A stretch of DNA of 64,000 nt from Nocardia yamanashiensis NBRC 100130 (GTDB taxonomy: Bacteria > Actinomycetota > Actinomycetes > Mycobacteriales > Mycobacteriaceae). The DNA lies in assembly GCF_001613325.1 (NCBI RefSeq), contig NZ_BDCD01000012.1:1-64000 (forward strand), in the 5' to 3' direction. The position numbers were made by a program, and so were the translations under genes. Every line of letters begins with the position of its first letter. The stretch's first letter is position 1. The notes below the pieces were generated by a model. That model had not been told where the DNA came from and did not search any database. It was given only the letters and a program-made list of their open reading frames with translations. Shown here piece after piece: positions 46,086 to 56,521 of this stretch.

Positions 46086-46116
46086 CCCTCCCCCTCGTTC
46101 GAACTCCCCCGCCGGA

Positions 46117-46425
46117 CTACTTGCCCAGGCGTCCTTCGTCGGTGCGCACCCATTCGGTGGTGCCGTCCGGATGATGGTGGAACTCCCAGGCCGCGTAGTC
46201 GCCGCCGGTGTCCACCACGGTCACGTGGTCGGCGTAACCGTCGTGATCCAGATCCGTCCAAACATGCATGGTGTGATCGCTGTTGGTGGTCACGGTGTCG
46301 AGCCGGCCGTCCCCGTCGATGTCCTGGGTCGGATGCTCTAGTTCCACCGCGCCCAGCGCGCCGAGTTCCGAATGCGCGTCGAGATTCGGCAGGTCCAAGC
46401 CCGGCAGATCACCCGATGTGACCAT
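46117..46425 (-). CDS. Small protein with two EF-hand-like calcium loops (DUF6802-like)
   Basis: 102 residues. DIDGDGRLDTVTT and DLDHDGYADHVTVVD are spaced like DxDxDGxxD calcium-binding loops of dockerin/FG-GAP repeats, and the end EFHHHPDGTTEWVRTDEGRL is a beta hairpin. No signal peptide is seen. It is the first gene of the three-gene type VII-like module (31-base gap to the EspC-like gene). Function unknown; it may be exported with the others. Confidence 0.75.
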   Translation of the reverse strand: MVTSGDLPGLDLPNLDAHSELGALGAVELEHPTQDIDGDGRLDTVTTNSDHTMHVWTDLDHDGYADHVTVVDTGGDYAAWEFHHHPDGTTEWVRTDEGRLGK

Positions 46426-46563
46426 GTGCGCTCCTCCGCAGTGACGTGGCTTTCATCCTGTCACCCGCGTCGGCGGTCCGCAGCCGGTTGATACCGAATG
46501 TGGATAACTCCGGTCCCTGTGAACAGCACGCACGCCGGCCCGAAGCGTTGAACAATATGGCGT

Positions 46564-48501
46564 GTGCGGGAGTTCGCGCCGGGCCACGAGGTAGCCGGAT
46601 ACGTCATTCACCGGCGGATCGGCGGCGGTGGCATGGGCACGGTCTACCTCGCCGCCCATCCGCGCCTGCCCCGGCTCGTCGCGCTGAAACTGCTCAATCC
46701 CGCTCTCACCGACGATCCGGCCCTGTGCGCCCGATTCCTGCGCGAGGCGGGCAATATCGCGCGTCTCGACCATCCGAACGTGGTCACCGCCTACGACCGC
46801 GGGCAGGACGGCGAGCAGCTCTGGATCGCCATGCAGTACATCGAGGGTTCCGATGCCGGCACCCTGCTGCGGAAACAGCCGAATATCGACATGGACCGTG
46901 CGGTACGGATTCTCGCCGAGGCGGCCGGCGGATTGGACTATGCGCACGCCAACGGCATGCTGCACCGTGATGTGAAACCCGCGAATATCCTGCTGGGAGA
47001 ACCGCGTCCGGGCCACGGACCGCTGGAGCGCGTGCTGATCGCCGACTTCGGCATCGCCAAATCCCTGGAGGACACCGCCGGGCTGACCACCACCGGCACC
47101 ATCCTGGCCAGCTTCCCCTATGCCGCCCCGGAGCAGCTCGATCCCGCCGCCGAACTCGACGAGCGCACCGATGTGTACGCCCTCGGCTGCACCTTCTACC
47201 ACCTGCTGGTGGGTGCGCAGCCGTACCCGGGCACCTCCCCCGCGCACATGATCAGCGGACACCTCTACGCGCCGATTCCCAAGCCCAGCAAGGAAACCCG
47301 GGGCCGGGTCCCGGCCGGATTCGATGCCGTCATCGCCAAGGCACTCGCCAAGAACCGCGACGAGCGGTACGAGAGTTGCGGCGCGCTCGCCCGCGACGCG
47401 GAACGCGCCCTGGCGGACGGTGACAGCGCAGTGACCGTAGCAGTGCAGCAGTCCCCCGCACCGACCCGGCCGCCCACGGCGGAAACCGAGCTGTACCCGG
47501 TCGCTGCACCCGCGGCGCTCGAATCCGAACGCGGCGGGGCGGAAGCCGCACCGGCCATCCGCCGAGCAGCACCCGCGGCGGCACGCACACACTGGAATAC
47601 CAAGCGCACCAAATGGATTGCGGCCGCAGCCGTCCTGGCGGCCGTCGCGACCCTGATCACCGTCCTGGTGACCCAATCCAAGCACCAGGGATCGGACGCG
47701 CCGACCGAGCACGGCGCGGCAACCGTCACGCAGTCCGAAATCACCACCCAGAGCGGTTGGCAGGGTTCGGTATTGGCCGTCGACTCCTCCGGGAACCTCT
47801 ACATAGACGGCAAAACGGCCGGCGTCGTCCAATATCCGTATGGCGCGCCCCCACCGGTCGAGAAGCTGACCCCGCAGAACACCTTCCCGGACGGCATCGC
47901 GGTGGATGCGAACGGCGCCATCTACGTCTCGAACAGGTCCACCGCGAAAGTGGTCAAATACGAACCCGGTTCGACCACCCCGATCGACGTCCCCGTGGGC
48001 GCGGCCGCACCGACCGCGCTCACCTTCGATCAGGCGGGCACGCTCTACATCCTCGACGGCAAGCGCGTCCTGAAACTGGAGTCCGGCGCCACGACCGCAT
48101 CCGAACTGCCGACACCCGGAATGCCCGACAGCGCCAACGACATAGCGGTCGACCAGTCCGGTGCGCTCTACCTGACCTGGGGCGCCCCCGGCGGCATAGT
48201 GAAATGGGCCGCCGGTGCGACCGAACCGACCGTGCTGTGGAGCGTCGCGGGCCGCTCCGGCACCACCATCGATACCCCGGGCGCCGATCTGAACTTCCCA
48301 CACGGCATCGACGTCGACGTCAATGACGCCGTGTATGTCGCGGATGCCCTGCAACGCGCGGTATTCCGCCTCGACGCCGGCAGCACCCAATGGCAGCGGG
48401 TGCCCATCGAGGGCCTCGGTTACCCACAGGCGCTCGCCGTCGATCACTCCGGCACGATCTACGTCGGCGACAACGATCGGATCGTGCGCTACAGCGGGTG
48501 A
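46564..48501 (+). CDS. PknD-like Ser/Thr kinase with extracellular beta-propeller
   Basis: 645 residues from GTG 46564. Kinase domain 1-275: IGGGGMGTVYLA, VALKLL, HRDVKPANILL, DFGIAKS, APEQLD. A juxtamembrane Ala/Pro linker leads to one transmembrane helix (WIAAAAVLAAVATLITVLVT, near 360). The outside part (about 395-645) has five or six NHL-type blades: SVLAVDSSGNLYIDGKTAG, GIAVDANGAIYVSNRSTA, ALTFDQAGTLYILDGKRV, DIAVDQSGALYLTW, GIDVDVNDAVYVAD, ALAVDHSGTIYVGDNDR. This is the domain plan of mycobacterial PknD. It is divergent from the type VII-like module, whose proteins could be ligands or targets. Confidence 0.94.
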   Translation: MREFAPGHEVAGYVIHRRIGGGGMGTVYLAAHPRLPRLVALKLLNPALTDDPALCARFLREAGNIARLDHPNVVTAYDRGQDGEQLWIAMQYIEGSDAGTLLRKQPNIDMDRAVRILAEAAGGLDYAHANGMLHRDVKPANILLGEPRPGHGPLERVLIADFGIAKSLEDTAGLTTTGTILASFPYAAPEQLDPAAELDERTDVYALGCTFYHLLVGAQPYPGTSPAHMISGHLYAPIPKPSKETRGRVPAGFDAVIAKALAKNRDERYESCGALARDAERALADGDSAVTVAVQQSPAPTRPPTAETELYPVAAPAALESERGGAEAAPAIRRAAPAAARTHWNTKRTKWIAAAAVLAAVATLITVLVTQSKHQGSDAPTEHGAATVTQSEITTQSGWQGSVLAVDSSGNLYIDGKTAGVVQYPYGAPPPVEKLTPQNTFPDGIAVDANGAIYVSNRSTAKVVKYEPGSTTPIDVPVGAAAPTALTFDQAGTLYILDGKRVLKLESGATTASELPTPGMPDSANDIAVDQSGALYLTWGAPGGIVKWAAGATEPTVLWSVAGRSGTTIDTPGADLNFPHGIDVDVNDAVYVADALQRAVFRLDAGSTQWQRVPIEGLGYPQALAVDHSGTIYVGDNDRIVRYSG

Positions 48502-48505
48502 GCGA

Positions 48506-48703
48506 TCAGCGCTTCGGAATCACCAGCCACAGGATCAGGTAGAGAATGAACTGCGGTCCGGGCAGCAGGCAGGACAGGACGAAGAGCAGGCGGACGAGGG
48601 TGGCGTTCCAGCCGAGGTATTCGGCGAGACCGCCGCAGACGCCCGCGATCCACTTGTTGCTGGTCGAGCGGGTGAGGCGGCGGGTGCTGGTCGGTGTTGT
48701 CAT
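48506..48703 (-). CDS. Small PspC-domain membrane protein
   Basis: 65 residues from ATG 48703. The entire protein is a PspC domain: RRLTRSTSNKWIAGVCGGLA, then EYLGWNATLVRLLFVLSCLL and a second hydrophobic stretch ending LVIPKR. It is convergent with the PknD-like kinase (4-base gap). Its upstream region has a palindrome like that of the PspC/LiaF gene at 13039. It likely belongs to the envelope-stress response. Confidence 0.9.
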   Translation of the reverse strand: MTTPTSTRRLTRSTSNKWIAGVCGGLAEYLGWNATLVRLLFVLSCLLPGPQFILYLILWLVIPKR

Positions 48704-48783
48704 ACCTCCACTCTCCGTGTTCCGGCCCGCCCGCACATCGGTCCCCTGACCCATTCCGACCCTGAACTTCGGGAGGGGCGGGG

Positions 48784-48800
48784 TCAGGGTGTCACCCTGA
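48784..48800. promoter_or_regulatory. Palindrome TCAGGGTGTCACCCTGA between pspC and the ABC-F gene
   Basis: The arms TCAGGGTG and CACCCTGA are perfect around T. It lies 80 bases upstream of the small PspC start and 19 bases before the ABC-F start. An extra ACCCTGA half-site is at 48759-48765. Compare 12996-13011. Confidence 0.6.
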
Positions 48801-48819
48801 GCAGGGCAGAATCGCCCTG

Positions 48820-50475
48820 GTGAGCACCACTCTGCAGGCGCGCGGACTCGCGGCCGGACACGGCGAACGGACCCTGTTCAGTGACCTCGATCTCGTGCTG
48901 GCGCCGGGCGATGTGATCGGGCTGGTCGGGGTGAACGGCGCGGGCAAGTCGACGCTGCTGCGCATCCTGGCCGATGGTCACGCTCCGGAAGGCGAGATCA
49001 CGCTGAGCCCGCCGGACGCCACGGTCGGCTATCTGGCGCAGGAACCCGAACGCCTGGCGGGCGAGACGGTGCTCGAATTCCTGCGCCGGCGAACCGGAGT
49101 CGCCGCCGCCCAGCAGACCATGGACGCGGCGGCGGAGCGGCTGGCCGAGGGCGGCGAGGACGAATATTCCCCCGCCTTGGAGCGCTGGCTGGCGCTGGGC
49201 GGGGCGGATCTGGAGCAGCGGGCCGAGGAGATCGCCGCCGAACTCGGGCTGGCGGGCAGCCTGCCGCACGGCCTCGACACGCTCATGACCGTACTGTCCG
49301 GCGGGCAGGCGGCGCGGGCCGGACTGGCGTCGGTGCTGTTGTCGCGCTTCGACATCCTGCTGCTGGACGAGCCCACCAACGATCTCGACCTCGATGGCCT
49401 GGCCCGGCTCGAGCAGTTCGTGACCGGCGTGCGAGAACCGCTCATGGTCATCAGCCATGATCGGGAGTTCCTGGCGCGCACCGTGAACCGGATCGTGGAA
49501 CTGGACCTGGCGCAGCAGCAGGTGGGCGTCTACGACGGCGGCTACGAGTCGTATCTGACCGAACGCGAGATCGCCCGCCGCCACGCGCGCGAAGCCTACG
49601 ACGAGTACGCCGATACCAAGGCCGGTCTGGAAGCGCGGGCGGTCATGCAGCGCAACTGGATGGAACACGGCGTCCGCAATGCCCGCCGCAAAGCCAAGGA
49701 TCCGCGAAAGCTGGACTCCGACAAGGCCGGTCGCAAGATGCGCGCGGAATCCACCGAGAAACAAGCCTCCAAGATCAAGCAGACCATCAAGCGCATCGAG
49801 CGGCTGGACGCGGTCGAGGAACCGCGCAAGGAATGGGAACTGCGCATGTCGATCGCCGCCGCGCCCCGCAGCGGTTCGGTGGTGGCGACCCTGTCCGGTG
49901 CGACGCTGACCCGCGGCGATTTCACCCTGGGCCCCATCACCGTGCAGGTGGATGCCGGTGACCGCATCGTCCTCACCGGGGCCAACGGCGCCGGCAAATC
50001 CACCCTGCTCGCCCTCCTGCTCGGAAAGACCCACCCCGGCAGCGGATCCGCCATGCTCGGCTCCGGCGTAGCCGTCGGCGAGGTGGATCAGGCGCGCGGC
50101 CTCTTCCGCGGCACCGCCACCCTCGCGGATACTTTCAGCGCCCAGATCCCCGACTGGAACGAATCCGACGTCCGCACGCTGCTGGCCAAATTCGGCCTGC
50201 GCGGCCCACACGTCATGCGCCCCAACGACACTCTCTCCCCCGGCGAACGCACCCGTGCGGCCCTGGCGCTCCTACAAGCCCGCGGAGTGAACCTCCTGGT
50301 TCTCGACGAACCGACCAACCACCTGGACCTGCCCGCCATCGAGCAGCTGGAGGAAGCCGTCGAATCCTTTTCCGGCACAGTGCTTCTGGTAACCCACGAC
50401 CGTCGCATGCTCGACAATGTCCGAGCCACCCGCCGCTGGCATATCGACGGCGGCAAGCTGACCGAAACGCTCTAG
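48820..50475 (+). CDS. ABC-F family ATPase (ribosome-associated)
   Basis: 551 residues from GTG 48820, with two ABC domains and no membrane part. Walker A: GVNGAGKSTLLRI and GANGAGKSTLLAL. Signatures: LSGGQAARAGLA and LSPGERTRAALAL. Walker B: ILLLDEPTNDLDLDGLARLE and LLVLDEPTNHLDLPAIEQLE. The linker (about 230-350) is rich in Lys and Arg with long helices, as in ABC-F factors that act on the ribosomal E site. It may be a housekeeping translation factor or give antibiotic tolerance; this cannot be told from sequence. The palindrome just upstream suggests a link with the PspC response. Confidence 0.92.
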   Translation: MSTTLQARGLAAGHGERTLFSDLDLVLAPGDVIGLVGVNGAGKSTLLRILADGHAPEGEITLSPPDATVGYLAQEPERLAGETVLEFLRRRTGVAAAQQTMDAAAERLAEGGEDEYSPALERWLALGGADLEQRAEEIAAELGLAGSLPHGLDTLMTVLSGGQAARAGLASVLLSRFDILLLDEPTNDLDLDGLARLEQFVTGVREPLMVISHDREFLARTVNRIVELDLAQQQVGVYDGGYESYLTEREIARRHAREAYDEYADTKAGLEARAVMQRNWMEHGVRNARRKAKDPRKLDSDKAGRKMRAESTEKQASKIKQTIKRIERLDAVEEPRKEWELRMSIAAAPRSGSVVATLSGATLTRGDFTLGPITVQVDAGDRIVLTGANGAGKSTLLALLLGKTHPGSGSAMLGSGVAVGEVDQARGLFRGTATLADTFSAQIPDWNESDVRTLLAKFGLRGPHVMRPNDTLSPGERTRAALALLQARGVNLLVLDEPTNHLDLPAIEQLEEAVESFSGTVLLVTHDRRMLDNVRATRRWHIDGGKLTETL

Positions 50476-50491
50476 GCCGAGACGAACGAGA

Positions 50492-50522
50492 AAGGGAACG
50501 AGGCGCACCGCCCCGTTCCCTT
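50492..50522. terminator. Bidirectional hairpin terminator between the ABC-F gene and glmM
   Basis: AAGGGAACGAGGCG (50492-50505) pairs with CGCCCCGTTCCCTT (50509-50522) with one mismatch, between convergent genes. Confidence 0.75.
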
Positions 50523-50539
50523 CGAAAGGTGCGGCGGTC

Positions 50540-51916
50540 TCAGACCGCGGCGACGAGTTTGGCGAGATCGTCGGCCAGGCGCTGCGCGGCGTGCGGGTCG
50601 GTGGCTTCCACCATGACGCGCACGAGCTGTTCGGTTCCGCTGGGGCGCAGCAGGACTCGGCCGGTTTCGCCGAGTTCGCGTTCGGCTTCGGCGACCGCGT
50701 CGAGGACCGAGGGGGCCTGGGCCACGGCGGACTTGTCCGAGACGGGGACGTTGACCAGTACCTGCGGGACCGTCTGGACCAGGGAGGCGAGATCGGCGAG
50801 GGTGCGGCCGGTTTCGGCCATGCGGGCCATGAGTTTGAGGCCGGTGAGGACGCCGTCGCCGGTGGTGCCGAACTTGGGGAAGACGACGTGGCCGGACTGT
50901 TCGCCGCCGAGGGTGTAGCCGTTGTTGCGCAGGTCCTCGAGGACGTAGCGGTCGCCGACGGCGGTGGTGCGCACGGTGATTCCGGCGGCGCGCAGGGCGA
51001 TGTGCAAGCCCAGATTGCTCATAACGGTGGCCACCAGCGTGTCCTGTGCGAGCTCGCCCGCGTCGCGCATGCCGACCGCGAGCACCGCCATGATGGCGTC
51101 GCCGTCGACGATCGCGCCGGTGCCGTCCACGGCCAGGCAGCGGTCGGCATCGCCGTCCACAGCCAGGCCGAGGTCGGCGCCGTGTTCGCGGACGGCGCGC
51201 TGGATGGGCTCGAGATGGGTGGAGCCGCAGCCGTCGTTGATGTTCAGGCCGTCGGGGTCGGCATTGATGGCGATGACGGTGGCGCCGGCCTCGCGCAGGG
51301 CGGTGGGGCCGACTTCGGAGGCGGCGCCGTGGGCGCAGTCGATGACCACGGTGAGACCGCTCAGGTCGCGGGCGGTGGCCTCGACCAGGTGCTCGACGTA
51401 GCGCTCGTGGGTGCCTTCCAGGCTGTAGCGATCGTCGGCGTCGAAGACGTGACCGCCCAGGCCGGGCTTGCCCAGGACGCGTCCGATGGCCGCGCCGGTC
51501 GGGCGCGTGAACGCGCCTTCGGCGATCAGGGCCTCGATCTTGTCCTCGATGACGTCGTCCAGCTTGTGGCCGCCCGCCGCGAAGATCTTGATGCCGTTGT
51601 CGGGCATCGGGTTGTGCGAGGCGGAGATCATCACGCCCAGGCAGGCGTCGTAGACGCCGGTCAGGTAGGCGACGGCGGGGGTCGGCAGCACACCGACCGA
51701 CAGCACGTTCACGCCGGCGGAGGTCAAGCCCGCGATGACGGCGGCCTCCAGCATCTCGCCGCTCGCGCGCGGATCACGTCCCACGACAGCCAGCGCGCGC
51801 TTCTTGCCGCGACTCAGAACCTGTGCCGCCGCAGCCGAAACGCGCAGCGCCAATTCAGGACTCAACGAGTCGTTGGCGAGCCCGCGGACTCCGTCGGTGC
51901 CGAACAAACGTCCCAT
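50540..51916 (-). CDS. glmM: Phosphoglucosamine mutase
   Basis: 458 residues. [15 protein letters not shown] at the start, active-site phosphoserine in [16 protein letters not shown], metal loop [11 protein letters not shown], sugar loop GGEQSGHV and phosphate loop [15 protein letters not shown]. It converts glucosamine-6-phosphate to glucosamine-1-phosphate after GlmS. It is 155 bases downstream of the rpsI end on the same strand but behind a terminator. Confidence 0.97.
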   Translation of the reverse strand: MGRLFGTDGVRGLANDSLSPELALRVSAAAAQVLSRGKKRALAVVGRDPRASGEMLEAAVIAGLTSAGVNVLSVGVLPTPAVAYLTGVYDACLGVMISASHNPMPDNGIKIFAAGGHKLDDVIEDKIEALIAEGAFTRPTGAAIGRVLGKPGLGGHVFDADDRYSLEGTHERYVEHLVEATARDLSGLTVVIDCAHGAASEVGPTALREAGATVIAINADPDGLNINDGCGSTHLEPIQRAVREHGADLGLAVDGDADRCLAVDGTGAIVDGDAIMAVLAVGMRDAGELAQDTLVATVMSNLGLHIALRAAGITVRTTAVGDRYVLEDLRNNGYTLGGEQSGHVVFPKFGTTGDGVLTGLKLMARMAETGRTLADLASLVQTVPQVLVNVPVSDKSAVAQAPSVLDAVAEAERELGETGRVLLRPSGTEQLVRVMVEATDPHAAQRLADDLAKLVAAV

Positions 51917-52017
51917 ACCTCACCCCTGGTCTGTGTATACAGCACGAGAGCAGACGCCCGGCCGGTTCGAAAACCGTTGCCGGGTGCCTGCTCTCGTACA
52001 GGTCGCCGTGTAGACCG

Positions 52018-52053
52018 TACCGTGCCCGGTCCGCGAACGGGCCGGGCACGGTA
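52018..52053 (-). terminator. Hairpin terminator of the rplM-rpsI operon
   Basis: TACCGTGCCCGG (52018-52029) pairs perfectly with CCGGGCACGGTA (52042-52053), 19 bases past the rpsI stop. Confidence 0.85.
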
Positions 52054-52071
52054 GAGCCTGACGGCGCAATA

Positions 52072-52587
52072 TCAGCGCTTCGAGTACTGAGGCGCCTTAC
52101 GGGCCTTCTTGAGGCCGTACTTCTTACGCTCGGTGGCACGCGGGTCACGAGTCAGGAAGCCGGCACGCTTGAGGGCGGGACGGTCGTCCGGGGTGACCTC
52201 GATGAGGGCACGCGCGATGGCGAGGCGCAGGGCGCCAGCCTGACCCGACGGGCCGCCGCCGACCAGGCGGGCGTAGATGTCGAAGGTCTCGGTGCGCTCG
52301 ACGGTGACGAGCGGGGACTTGACCAGCTGCTGGTGCACCTTGTTCGGGAAGTAATCCTCGATGGTGCGGCCGTTCAGCACGAAGTTGCCGGAACCCGGCA
52401 CCAGGCGCACGCGAACGACGGCTTCCTTGCGGCGGCCGACGGTCTGCACCGGGCGGTCGATCAGGACCGGCGCGGCGAAGGACTCGGTGTACTCGGCCTC
52501 GGCCTCGTAGCCGTCACCCTCGTCGACGACCTCGACGGCGGTGTCCTCGACGACGTAGTCGTCGTTGAATTCCTCAGGAGCGGTCAC
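52072..52587 (-). CDS. rpsI: 30S ribosomal protein S9
   Basis: 171 residues. The conserved S9 domain starts [20 protein letters not shown] and ends [17 protein letters not shown]. About 45 acidic N-terminal residues ([18 protein letters not shown]) are an actinobacterial extension. GTG 52587 overlaps the rplM stop (GTGA), so synthesis is coupled. Confidence 0.97.
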   Translation of the reverse strand: MTAPEEFNDDYVVEDTAVEVVDEGDGYEAEAEYTESFAAPVLIDRPVQTVGRRKEAVVRVRLVPGSGNFVLNGRTIEDYFPNKVHQQLVKSPLVTVERTETFDIYARLVGGGPSGQAGALRLAIARALIEVTPDDRPALKRAGFLTRDPRATERKKYGLKKARKAPQYSKR

Positions 52588-53027
52588 TGGGCCACCTGCT
52601 TGATCTCGAAGGGGATGGGCTGCTGGGCCGCATGCGGGTGGTTCGGGCCCGCGTAGACCTTCAGCTTGCCGATGATCTGGTTGCCCAGCTTGTTCTTCGG
52701 GATCATGCCCTTGACGGCACGCTCGACCAGACGGTCGGGGCGGGTGTCCAGGATCTGGCCCACGGTACGGCCCTTCAGACCACCCGGGTGACCGGAGTGG
52801 GTGTAGAGGACCTTGTCCTGCCGCTTGTTGCCGGAGACGGCAACCTTCTCGGCGTTGATGATGATGACGAAATCGCCACCGTCGACGTTCGGAGCGTAGG
52901 TCGGCTTGTTCTTGCCGCGCAGCAGGTTGGCAGCCTGCACGGAAAGACGGCCGAGCACTACGTCAGTGGCGTCGATGACGTACCACTTGCGGGTAACGTC
53001 ACCGCCCTTGGGGCTGTACGTAGGCAC
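52584..53027 (-). CDS. rplM: 50S ribosomal protein L13
   Basis: 147 residues from GTG 53027. Start [20 protein letters not shown]; signature [20 protein letters not shown]; end [18 protein letters not shown]. First gene of the rplM-rpsI operon. The 244-base upstream region shows no clear leader structure apart from the terminator of the upstream gene. Confidence 0.97.
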   Translation of the reverse strand: MPTYSPKGGDVTRKWYVIDATDVVLGRLSVQAANLLRGKNKPTYAPNVDGGDFVIIINAEKVAVSGNKRQDKVLYTHSGHPGGLKGRTVGQILDTRPDRLVERAVKGMIPKNKLGNQIIGKLKVYAGPNHPHAAQQPIPFEIKQVAQ

Positions 53028-53204
53028 AGTGCATCCCTTGTCTGTCGTAGGTTTTGCCAGCCAAGCGTGTGGTCGAGCTGATCCCTGGCGGCCGGTGGAG
53101 ACCCAGGGGCTCGTGCGACAACCGGTTGCCCGGCCGTACCGCACGCCAACGAAGCACGATACCAGTGCGGTATCGCCGGTCGGAAACCGGTCTGGAAAGC
53201 GAAG

Positions 53205-53233
53205 CCCGCGCGCTGCTGAGCGCAGCGCGCGGG
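53205..53233 (-). terminator. Hairpin terminator downstream of the 1035-residue protein gene
   Basis: CCCGCGCGCTGC and its complement GCAGCGCGCGGG pair around TGAGC, 39 bases past the stop at 53272 and before rplM. Confidence 0.75.
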
Positions 53234-53271
53234 CGAATTCTATCGGCCACGGGGCACGGGGGCCGCGCCGC

Positions 53272-56200
53272 TCAGATGGCGAGCGGCGGGCCGGGGTCCA
53301 CACCGCGGACCGGACCCGGCACCGAATAGCGCAGGGTGCCGGTGCCGTGACCCAGGCAGTCCAGGACGCCCTGGTCGTTGATGCTGGCGATACCGGGGTG
53401 CGGATTGCCGGTGATGGCCGGGGTGAACGCGCAGGATTCACCGGTTTGGACCGCGCCGCGCTCCAGGGACGGCCAGGCGCCGAAGGCGGCGAACAGCGGA
53501 CCGGCCTGGTCGATGGCGGAGGCCAGGTCGAAGGTCTCGGCCGCGTTCGATGCGGGCTGGAAGGACACGGGCCGGACGCTCGCATCGGCAACCGCGGGCG
53601 CGAAGCCAGGTAGGCCGGACGCCTGCGCGCCGATGCCGTGAATGTCCGATCCGGTGAGCGAATCGGCGACGCCGATCTCCCCCGCGGCACTCGCCGGCCG
53701 CAACGACTGGTCGTCGGCGTGCATGCCGAGGCCCGCCAGTGCCGCCGCACCCACCACGATGGGCGCACCGAACAGGTTGTCCTTCATCTTGTTCCAGATC
53801 TTGCCCTTGCGGGGCTTGCGCCCACCCTCGGACTCCGACTTCGAATCCGATTGTCCGGCGGCGTCTTCCGGCGAATTCGCGGGACGCGGCCCAGTGTGAG
53901 GCATCGCCCCACCGTACCCCGATCCGCTTTGACCAGCAGCGTTTCCACCAGGTCCAGCAAAATTCCCGCTTCCGGCCCCGGGCGCCCCGTAGCCACCGGC
54001 ACCCGGACCGTAATTGCCGCCGGCACCCGGATAGGTACCGGAACTGCCCTGGCCACCGGCATTTCCATAGCCACCGGCCGAGCCGCCCTGGCCGCCGCCG
54101 GCACCGTATTCACTTCCCGGCGCCGCACCGTAGCCGCCTGCTGCGGAGTTGCCACCCTGCCCGTACCCGGCCGCGGGCCCGCTACCGCCGGAACCGTAAC
54201 CGGTAGATCCGTAACCGCCGGAACCCATTCCGGGTCCGTAACCACCCACCACCGGATTCGCCCCGGTGCTGTATCCGGCTTCGCCTCCGGCGGGACCGTA
54301 GCCACCGGCTGCCGCATCTCCGGCGGGACCATAGCCACCGGCTGCCGCATCCCCGGTGGGACCGTAGCCGCCCGGAGCCGAACCACCGCCGGCCCCATAG
54401 GGGGACGTCGAACCCGGCGCCTGGCCGTAGCCGCCGCCCGAACCCGGTTGCGCGCCGGGCGAACCCGGCTGAACCGCACCGTACGTGCCGGTACCCGGCC
54501 CTTGCGGGGCGCCATAGCCGGGGGCGGAGCCGCCGCCCGGCTGCTGCGGTCCGCCGGGAACCGAGCCGGTTCCGGGCTGTTGCTGCTGTTGTTGCTGTGG
54601 GCGGCCCATCACGGCCGTCATCTGATCGTCAGCGGGCGAACCCGCTTTGGCGGGCGGCCGCGTGAATCGGCTGCCCACATTCGCCAGACCGGGCGGGAGC
54701 GACCGCGAACCACTCGGTTGGCCGGGATTCTCGGCGGCTCCGGACTGCCCCGAATCGACGACTCCGGGCTGCCCCGAAACACCTTGCTGCGCAGCGGCTC
54801 CCGCCTGCGCGAGATCCTCCGCGGTAACCCGACGCGTCACATCCGCGGGCTGCCCGGCCGCCGCGGCCTGCCGCGTCGCCTCGGCGTACTGCGCCGCCGC
54901 CTTCGCGAGATCCTCCGGCGTCACGCGCTGGGTCGGATCGGCCGGGGCCGCCCCAGCCGCGTGCTGAGCGAAGTCGCCGGGCGAAACACGCTGGGTCGGA
55001 TCGGCCGGTTGACCGTGCCCCTGCGCGTCGAACGCCTGACCGGGGGCAGGAGCGTGACCGGCCGGAGCTGCCTGCTGCGCCTGAGGCGACGCCTGACCAG
55101 CCGCGTCGGGCTGCTGGCCGCTTTCCGCGGCCGCGCGGCGCAGGGCATCGGTGTGGTGGGCGACGACGGCTGTCATCTGTGCGATGTCGTCGGGGGTGAT
55201 ACGGCGGGTTTCCGAGTCATCGTGGGCGGATGCGGGGATGACCGGCTGTGCGCCTGTTGCGGGACGAGCGGAAGGCGTTCGGCCGGGGGCGGGTTCGCCG
55301 GACGACGGTGAATCCACTTGAGCCTGAGGCTGTTCCGGCCGCTGTCCCTGCGGCTCGGGGCGATGCTGCTGGGACGGCTGCTGCGCCTGAGCCGGATGCG
55401 GCGGCTGGGGGACATGGCGGGGGCCTTGGTCGACGACGGCCGACGGGTTCACTCCGCCCTGCGGAGCACCGCCCTGCTGCCCCGGACCGGCGGCGCGCGG
55501 ATCCTGATGGCGGGCTTGGGGTTCGGGGTGTTCCGCTGCCACGTCGTAGTCCGCCACCAACAGGTGGGCGGCCCCGAGCACGAGGGCGTGCATGGGGTGA
55601 TCGGCGACCTGGAAGCGGTGGCCGAGATGGTTCTGGAAGGCCAGCCGGACGGCGTCGTTGAAGCAGACATTGCCGGTCAGCAGGATGGTGGAGGTGTCCG
55701 CGTCGATGGCGCGGGCCGCGGCCATGACCTCGATCACCACATTGTCCGCGGAGCGGGCGTCGTGCAGCGCTTCGGCGGTGATGGGCACCGACACCGATTC
55801 GGTGGGGCGCTCGTCATCGCCGTGGACGGCGACCACCAGGCATTCGCGGCCGTCGGAGTAGACCCCGGTCGCGCCGACGGCAGGCCCGCGCCCGGCGGGA
55901 CGCACCAGGCCCAGCGCGCGCACGTACCCGGAGAGCGCGACGGATTCGGGCAGCGGTTCGGCGGGGTAGCCGAGCAACTCGACCAGCCGGACGTATTCGT
56001 CGACCTTGGGATCGGGCCATTCGTCAGGGAACGGCACGGCGATCACGTCGGGCGCGCCGCCCAGGTGTTTGACGATGGCCTCGACCGGATTGTGCAGCCG
56101 GGCGCGGAACACCAGATCCGCCGGCCAGGTCGCACCCGCCACCACGATCTGCGGATGGCCGAGGATGTCACGCACATCGGAGATGGCGATGCCGACGTCG

Positions 56201-56379
56201 GGACGCCGATCCACCCCGGCGGTGTGCAGCCGGCCGGAGGAGTCCGCCAGCAGGTACGCGGGCGGGGTATAGGTGCCTTCGACCTGGACCGGCCGGATCG
56301 GGGATCCGCCGCCACCGGCGGCTACCGAGACCACGTCCCAGCCGAGATGCACTGCGCCGACTCGAACTGTCACAGCCAT
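53272..56379 (-). CDS. Large membrane protein: ATPase-like N-terminus, repeated Thr motifs, Gly/Tyr/Pro-rich linker
   Basis: 1035 residues from ATG 56379. Residues 1-290 look like a divergent actin/Hsp70-type fold ([59 protein letters not shown]). Residues about 390-525 hold four spaced motifs: [40 protein letters not shown]. Then comes a 300-residue Gly/Tyr/Ala/Pro region with [10 protein letters not shown] repeats, a basic stretch ([17 protein letters not shown]), one hydrophobic helix ([17 protein letters not shown]) and a 150-residue outside domain with a Cys pair (ESCAFTP ... VLDCLGHG). Position next to rplM is where ESX-4 genes lie in mycobacteria. It may be regulated by Ser/Thr kinases and read by FHA proteins. 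Confidence 0.8.
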   Translation of the reverse strand: MAVTVRVGAVHLGWDVVSVAAGGGGSPIRPVQVEGTYTPPAYLLADSSGRLHTAGVDRRPDVGIAISDVRDILGHPQIVVAGATWPADLVFRARLHNPVEAIVKHLGGAPDVIAVPFPDEWPDPKVDEYVRLVELLGYPAEPLPESVALSGYVRALGLVRPAGRGPAVGATGVYSDGRECLVVAVHGDDERPTESVSVPITAEALHDARSADNVVIEVMAAARAIDADTSTILLTGNVCFNDAVRLAFQNHLGHRFQVADHPMHALVLGAAHLLVADYDVAAEHPEPQARHQDPRAAGPGQQGGAPQGGVNPSAVVDQGPRHVPQPPHPAQAQQPSQQHRPEPQGQRPEQPQAQVDSPSSGEPAPGRTPSARPATGAQPVIPASAHDDSETRRITPDDIAQMTAVVAHHTDALRRAAAESGQQPDAAGQASPQAQQAAPAGHAPAPGQAFDAQGHGQPADPTQRVSPGDFAQHAAGAAPADPTQRVTPEDLAKAAAQYAEATRQAAAAGQPADVTRRVTAEDLAQAGAAAQQGVSGQPGVVDSGQSGAAENPGQPSGSRSLPPGLANVGSRFTRPPAKAGSPADDQMTAVMGRPQQQQQQQPGTGSVPGGPQQPGGGSAPGYGAPQGPGTGTYGAVQPGSPGAQPGSGGGYGQAPGSTSPYGAGGGSAPGGYGPTGDAAAGGYGPAGDAAAGGYGPAGGEAGYSTGANPVVGGYGPGMGSGGYGSTGYGSGGSGPAAGYGQGGNSAAGGYGAAPGSEYGAGGGQGGSAGGYGNAGGQGSSGTYPGAGGNYGPGAGGYGAPGAGSGNFAGPGGNAAGQSGSGYGGAMPHTGPRPANSPEDAAGQSDSKSESEGGRKPRKGKIWNKMKDNLFGAPIVVGAAALAGLGMHADDQSLRPASAAGEIGVADSLTGSDIHGIGAQASGLPGFAPAVADASVRPVSFQPASNAAETFDLASAIDQAGPLFAAFGAWPSLERGAVQTGESCAFTPAITGNPHPGIASINDQGVLDCLGHGTGTLRYSVPGPVRGVDPGPPLAI

Positions 56380-56521
56380 CAGTGTGCCTGTTCCGCGCGC
56401 GGGGTGCGCGATCGAACCGACACTTCGCGCAGGGCGAACCCCGGCGCGTCGCCCGGCGCCGCTCCCCCGCACCGGTCCGGCAACGCCGTCCGTCCCGCTC
56501 CGGCCACTGTCCGCATCGGCG

